This document shows positions 32,826 through 34,922 of a stretch of DNA of 34,922 bases, one piece after another. The DNA lies in contig SCRF01000027.1 in assembly GCA_004322005.1 (NCBI GenBank), positions 1 through 34,922 of the forward strand. Reading direction: 5' to 3'. The notes beneath the pieces are model-generated. The model searched no databases, was not told where the DNA came from, and worked only from the letters and a program-made list of their open reading frames with translations. The position numbers and the translations under genes were made by a program. The DNA is from Rhodanobacter sp. (GTDB lineage: Bacteria > Pseudomonadota > Gammaproteobacteria > Xanthomonadales > Rhodanobacteraceae). The first letter of the stretch is position 1. Every line of letters starts with the position of its first letter.

Positions 32826-34441
32826 GGATGGATCCTCGGGGTTGCCAGGGTGGCGAGCGTTGCCGGCCGGCGACCGGCCGGCGGCTGCCGCTCGATGCGG
32901 TTGACGATCGCCAGGGCGGCCAGCGCAGCCGCCTCGACGATGTCGGTACTGACGCCATGGCCGGTCCATTCGCGTTCGCCGTGGCGTACGGTGAGCTGCG
33001 CCTGGCCTTGCGCATCGCCGCCCTCGCTGACCGAGCGCACCTGGAAGTCGGTCAGCTCGAGGTCGTTGCCGGTGGCGCGTTCGATCGCGCGCAATACGGC
33101 ATCCACCGGACCGTCGCCGATCGACGCCTCGCTGGCTTCGCGACCGTCGGTATGGGCCAGCTTCACCGAGGCCGAGGCGCTGCCGCCCAGATGGGTGGCG
33201 GTGTTGAGCTGCACGATGCGCCAGGGGCCGGCCGCATCCGGATCCTGGCCCAGCGCGATCGCTTCCAGATCCTCGTCGTGGATGGCGCGCTTCTTGTCGG
33301 CCAGCGTCTTGAAGCGGGCGAAGATCGCGTCCATCCCGGCGTCGTCCGGCACATGGCCCAGCGTCTGCAGGCGCTGGCGCAGCGCGGCGCGGCCCGAATG
33401 CTTGCCCAGCACCAGCCGCGGCTCGGCGATGCCGACGTCCTGCGGGCGCATGATCTCGTAGGTGCCGCGGTGCTTGAGCATGCCGTGCTGGTGGATGCCG
33501 GCCTCGTGCGCAAACGCGTTGTCGCCGACGATCGCCTTGTTGCGCTGTACCACCTGGCCGGTCAACTGGGTCAGCAGGCGCGAAGTGGGGTGCAGCTTGC
33601 GGGTATCGATGCGGGTGTCGACGCCGAAGTGCGCGGCACGCACCTTCAGCGCCATCACGACTTCCTCCAGTGCCGCATTGCCGGCACGCTCGCCGATGCC
33701 GTTGATGGTGCATTCCACCTGGCGTGCGCCGGCGCTGATCGCCGCCAGGGAGTTGGCCACCGCCATGCCCAGGTCATCGTGGCAGTGGCAGGAGAAGATC
33801 ACCTGCTCCGCGCCGCGCACGTGCTGCCGCAGCCAGCTGAACAGCTCGACGATTTCCGACGGCGTGGTGTAGCCGACCGTGTCGGGCGCGTTGAGCGTGG
33901 TGGCGCCGGCCGCCACCGCGGCGCTGAACACTTCGGCGAGAAATTCCGGTTCGGTGCGCAGCGCGTCTTCGGCGGAGAACTCCACTTCATGGCACAGTCC
34001 GCGCGCCTGCTCCACGCCGGCTACCGCGGCGTCAAGCACCTGCGCCTTGCTCATGCCCAGCTTGTGCTCGCGATGCAGTGGGCTGGTCGACAGGAATACG
34101 TGGATGCGCGAGTGCCGGGCCGTCTCCAGCGCGCGGCCGGCGGCATCGATGTCGCCGGCCTGGCAACGCGCCAGGCCGCACACGGTGGTGTTCTTGAGGG
34201 TGCGGGCGATCTCGGCCACCGCGGCGAAGTCGTCGGGCGAGGCCTGCGGAAAGCCGGCCTCGAGGATGTCCACGCCCAGTGCCTCCAGCGCCTGCGCCAT
34301 GCGCAGCTTGGCGCGGCGATCCATCGAGAAGCCCGGGGCCTGCTCGCCATCGCGCAAGGTGGTGTCGAAAATGCGTACGCGCTCGGCTGCGGCGCCGACG
34401 CTGCCGGGTCCTGCAGTTGTTTTGGTTGATTCGGGGTTCAT
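32822..34441 (-). CDS. leuA: 2-isopropylmalate synthase (LeuA)
   Basis: LeuA condenses acetyl-CoA with 2-oxoisovalerate, the committed step of leucine synthesis, and is inhibited by leucine. The 539-residue product has the long-form layout. The TIM-barrel HMGL-like domain (about 22-290) has TTLRDGEQAPG (28-37) and the metal ligands H219 and H221 in SCHCHDDLGMA. The linker has NAFAHEAGIHQHG and LGKHSGRAAL. The LeuA dimer domain (about 390-515) is the leucine-binding part. The last 20 residues are Arg/Pro/Ala-rich. ATG 34441 follows GGAG by 7 nt and is the first gene after the attenuator. Its stop overlaps the ilvE start. Confidence 0.97.
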   Translation of the reverse strand: MNPESTKTTAGPGSVGAAAERVRIFDTTLRDGEQAPGFSMDRRAKLRMAQALEALGVDILEAGFPQASPDDFAAVAEIARTLKNTTVCGLARCQAGDIDAAGRALETARHSRIHVFLSTSPLHREHKLGMSKAQVLDAAVAGVEQARGLCHEVEFSAEDALRTEPEFLAEVFSAAVAAGATTLNAPDTVGYTTPSEIVELFSWLRQHVRGAEQVIFSCHCHDDLGMAVANSLAAISAGARQVECTINGIGERAGNAALEEVVMALKVRAAHFGVDTRIDTRKLHPTSRLLTQLTGQVVQRNKAIVGDNAFAHEAGIHQHGMLKHRGTYEIMRPQDVGIAEPRLVLGKHSGRAALRQRLQTLGHVPDDAGMDAIFARFKTLADKKRAIHDEDLEAIALGQDPDAAGPWRIVQLNTATHLGGSASASVKLAHTDGREASEASIGDGPVDAVLRAIERATGNDLELTDFQVRSVSEGGDAQGQAQLTVRHGEREWTGHGVSTDIVEAAALAALAIVNRIERQPPAGRRPATLATLATPRIHP

Positions 34442-34474
34442 CGCTGGCTCCGTTGATGTCGAGCCGAAGGCAAC

Positions 34475-34504
34475 AAAAAACCCCGCGCCGTTGCCGGTGC
34501 GGGG
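34475..34504 (-). terminator. Attenuator terminator upstream of leuA
   Basis: On the minus strand CCCCGC and GCGGGG (34499-34504 with 34481-34486) pair, with an inner CCG/CGG, and are followed by six T (34480-34475). It lies between the leader peptide and leuA, 34 bp before the leuA start codon, so it works only when the leader ribosome does not stall. Confidence 0.88.
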
Positions 34505-34519
34505 TTCTTCGGGAGTCTT

Positions 34520-34541
34520 CAGGTTATTTTTTATCTACCTG
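34520..34541 (-). promoter_or_regulatory. Leader hairpin of the leu-ilv attenuator
   Basis: CAGGT (34541-34537 read on the minus strand) pairs with ACCTG (34524-34520) across an A/T-rich loop, 12 nt after the leader peptide stop. This is the place for a pause or anti-termination stem between the leader peptide and the terminator at 34475-34504. The alternative pairings were not computed. Confidence 0.45.
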
Positions 34542-34552
34542 GACACATGCCC

Positions 34553-34705
34553 TCAGCCCGCACCTCCGTTGGTAATGAGGAGGACGAGTACGAGCGTAAT
34601 AAGCGCAGGCGCAAGAAGAAGCGTGCCGCGCAGTTGCAACAGGCCGTGAACCGTCGTTGGACGGACCATTTCGGTGCTGCTGCGGGGGCTGCTGCGTTGC
34701 GACAT
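34553..34705 (-). CDS. leu-ilv operon leader peptide, probably leaderless
   Basis: This 50-codon frame ends in a run of regulatory codons, TLLLAPALITLVLVLLITNG, with eight Leu, two Ile, two Val and two Thr before the stop. The stop lies just before the leader hairpin and the terminator upstream of leuA. When charged tRNA for leucine, isoleucine or valine is scarce, the ribosome should stall here and read-through into leuA is favoured, as with E. coli ilvL. The predicted promoter (34712-34741) puts transcription start at about 34705, the A of the ATG, so the transcript would have no leader. An internal ATG at 34669 (38 codons) is the alternative; neither start has a clear Shine-Dalgarno. Confidence 0.75.
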   Translation of the reverse strand: MSQRSSPRSSTEMVRPTTVHGLLQLRGTLLLAPALITLVLVLLITNGGAG

Positions 34706-34711
34706 GGATCG

Positions 34712-34741
34712 ACCATAGGGCAGCTTGCACGGCGGCGTCAA
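34712..34741 (-). promoter_or_regulatory. Promoter of the leu-ilv operon
   Basis: On the minus strand TTGACG (34741-34736) and TATGGT (34717-34712) are separated by 18 nt, a fair sigma-70 promoter, with A/T-rich sequence upstream. Start of transcription would be near 34705. It is the only plausible promoter before leuA and would drive all ten genes. Confidence 0.65.
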
Positions 34742-34776
34742 CAGTTTCATGTGAAATTTGTTCGTCGGGTGTGTTC

Positions 34777-34800
34777 AGACGTCCAGAAGTCCAGACGATG
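34777..34800. promoter_or_regulatory. Tandem 8-bp repeats resembling MetJ boxes
   Basis: AGACGTCC, AGAAGTCC and AGACGATG follow each other without gap. The MetJ box is AGACGTCT, matched at 7, 6 and 5 of 8 positions. They lie about 36 bp upstream of the leu-ilv -35 box. Presence of MetJ in this group was not verified and a gene to the right, outside the window, may be the target. Confidence 0.3.
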
Positions 34801-34827
34801 TTGGGGTGTACTGCCGTGGATGCCCGC

Positions 34828-34922
34828 GTAGGAGCCCGCTTGCGGGCGATGCTCTTGCTCCACGCAAAGAGCATCGCGGTAGGAGCCCGCTTGCGGGCGA
34901 TGCTCTTGCACCACGCGAAAGA
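34828..34922. repeat. Two tandem REP-type repeats
   Basis: Two copies (34828-34870 and 34879-34922, period 51) read GTAGGAGC, stem CCGCTTGCGG, then GCGATGCTCTTGC and CCACGC-AAAGA. They share the outer sequences of the palindromes at 11547 and 17444 but have a different stem. The second copy runs to the window end. Confidence 0.85.

Noticed and set aside
31800..33713. 637-codon frame containing ilvE
   Set aside because: Upstream of 32825 it reads leuA in the wrong frame; IlvE starts at [10 protein letters not shown].
34828..34922. CRISPR array
   Set aside because: Only two copies with an 8-nt interval between them, internally palindromic and shared with REP sequences elsewhere; no spacers or cas genes.

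Overview
The window is GC-rich chromosomal DNA from a gammaproteobacterium, most likely of the Lysobacterales (Xanthomonadales), probably Rhodanobacteraceae (Rhodanobacter/Dyella-like). The reasons are the bioB-bioF-bioH-bioC block beside comF, a joint leu/ilv operon with a short class I IlvC and a one-ACT-domain IlvM, a DUF2058 protein, and many GTAGGAGC-type REP palindromes. The genus is inferred from gene order and style, not from any search.

Region 1 (1-11.5 kb) is mostly core housekeeping: an RDD membrane protein, mnmG, pepN, an aldose 1-epimerase, a serine/threonine dehydratase, a sterol-desaturase-family enzyme, a decayed EamA permease, tag and a DUF2058 protein. Two short orphan genes (3265-3450 and 11230-11496) each follow a -24/-12 (sigma-54) promoter. 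A third such promoter lies at 2782-2798, ahead of a gene-less stretch that ends in a clean intrinsic terminator, so it may make an approximately 115-nt small RNA. A second structured, possibly transcribed element faces it from the other strand.

Region 2 (11.5-18.6 kb) is the biotin operon on the minus strand (bioB, bioF, trhO, bioH, bioC). It starts at a BirA-type operator (16592-16625) shared with divergent comF. A tRNA-hydroxylating rhodanese gene (trhO) sits inside it, and its last third-of-a-hundred-plus codons are supplied by a palindromic repeat. ubiA follows, convergent to comF.

Region 3 (18.7-21.5 kb) is accessory. It holds a GNAT-PhzF fusion gene and a lower-GC patch with a BrnT-like toxin and CopG-like antitoxin, a truncated XRE regulator, and a 60-bp integron attC-like site just after that remnant.

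Region 4 (21.5-34.9 kb) is a ten-gene minus-strand branched-chain amino acid operon: leuA-ilvE-leuC-leuD-leuB-ilvD-ilvC-ilvG-ilvM-ilvA. It encodes a threonine deaminase, acetolactate synthase, KARI, dihydroxyacid dehydratase, the transaminase and the whole leucine branch. Upstream of leuA there is a promoter, a Leu/Ile/Val-rich leader peptide whose ATG coincides with the predicted transcription start, and a terminator with a six-T tract: a classical attenuator. Half of the gene junctions are 4-nt stop/start overlaps, while leuC/leuD, leuD/leuB and leuB/ilvD are spread by palindromic repeat elements, and leuB carries a 24-nt in-frame repeat insertion.
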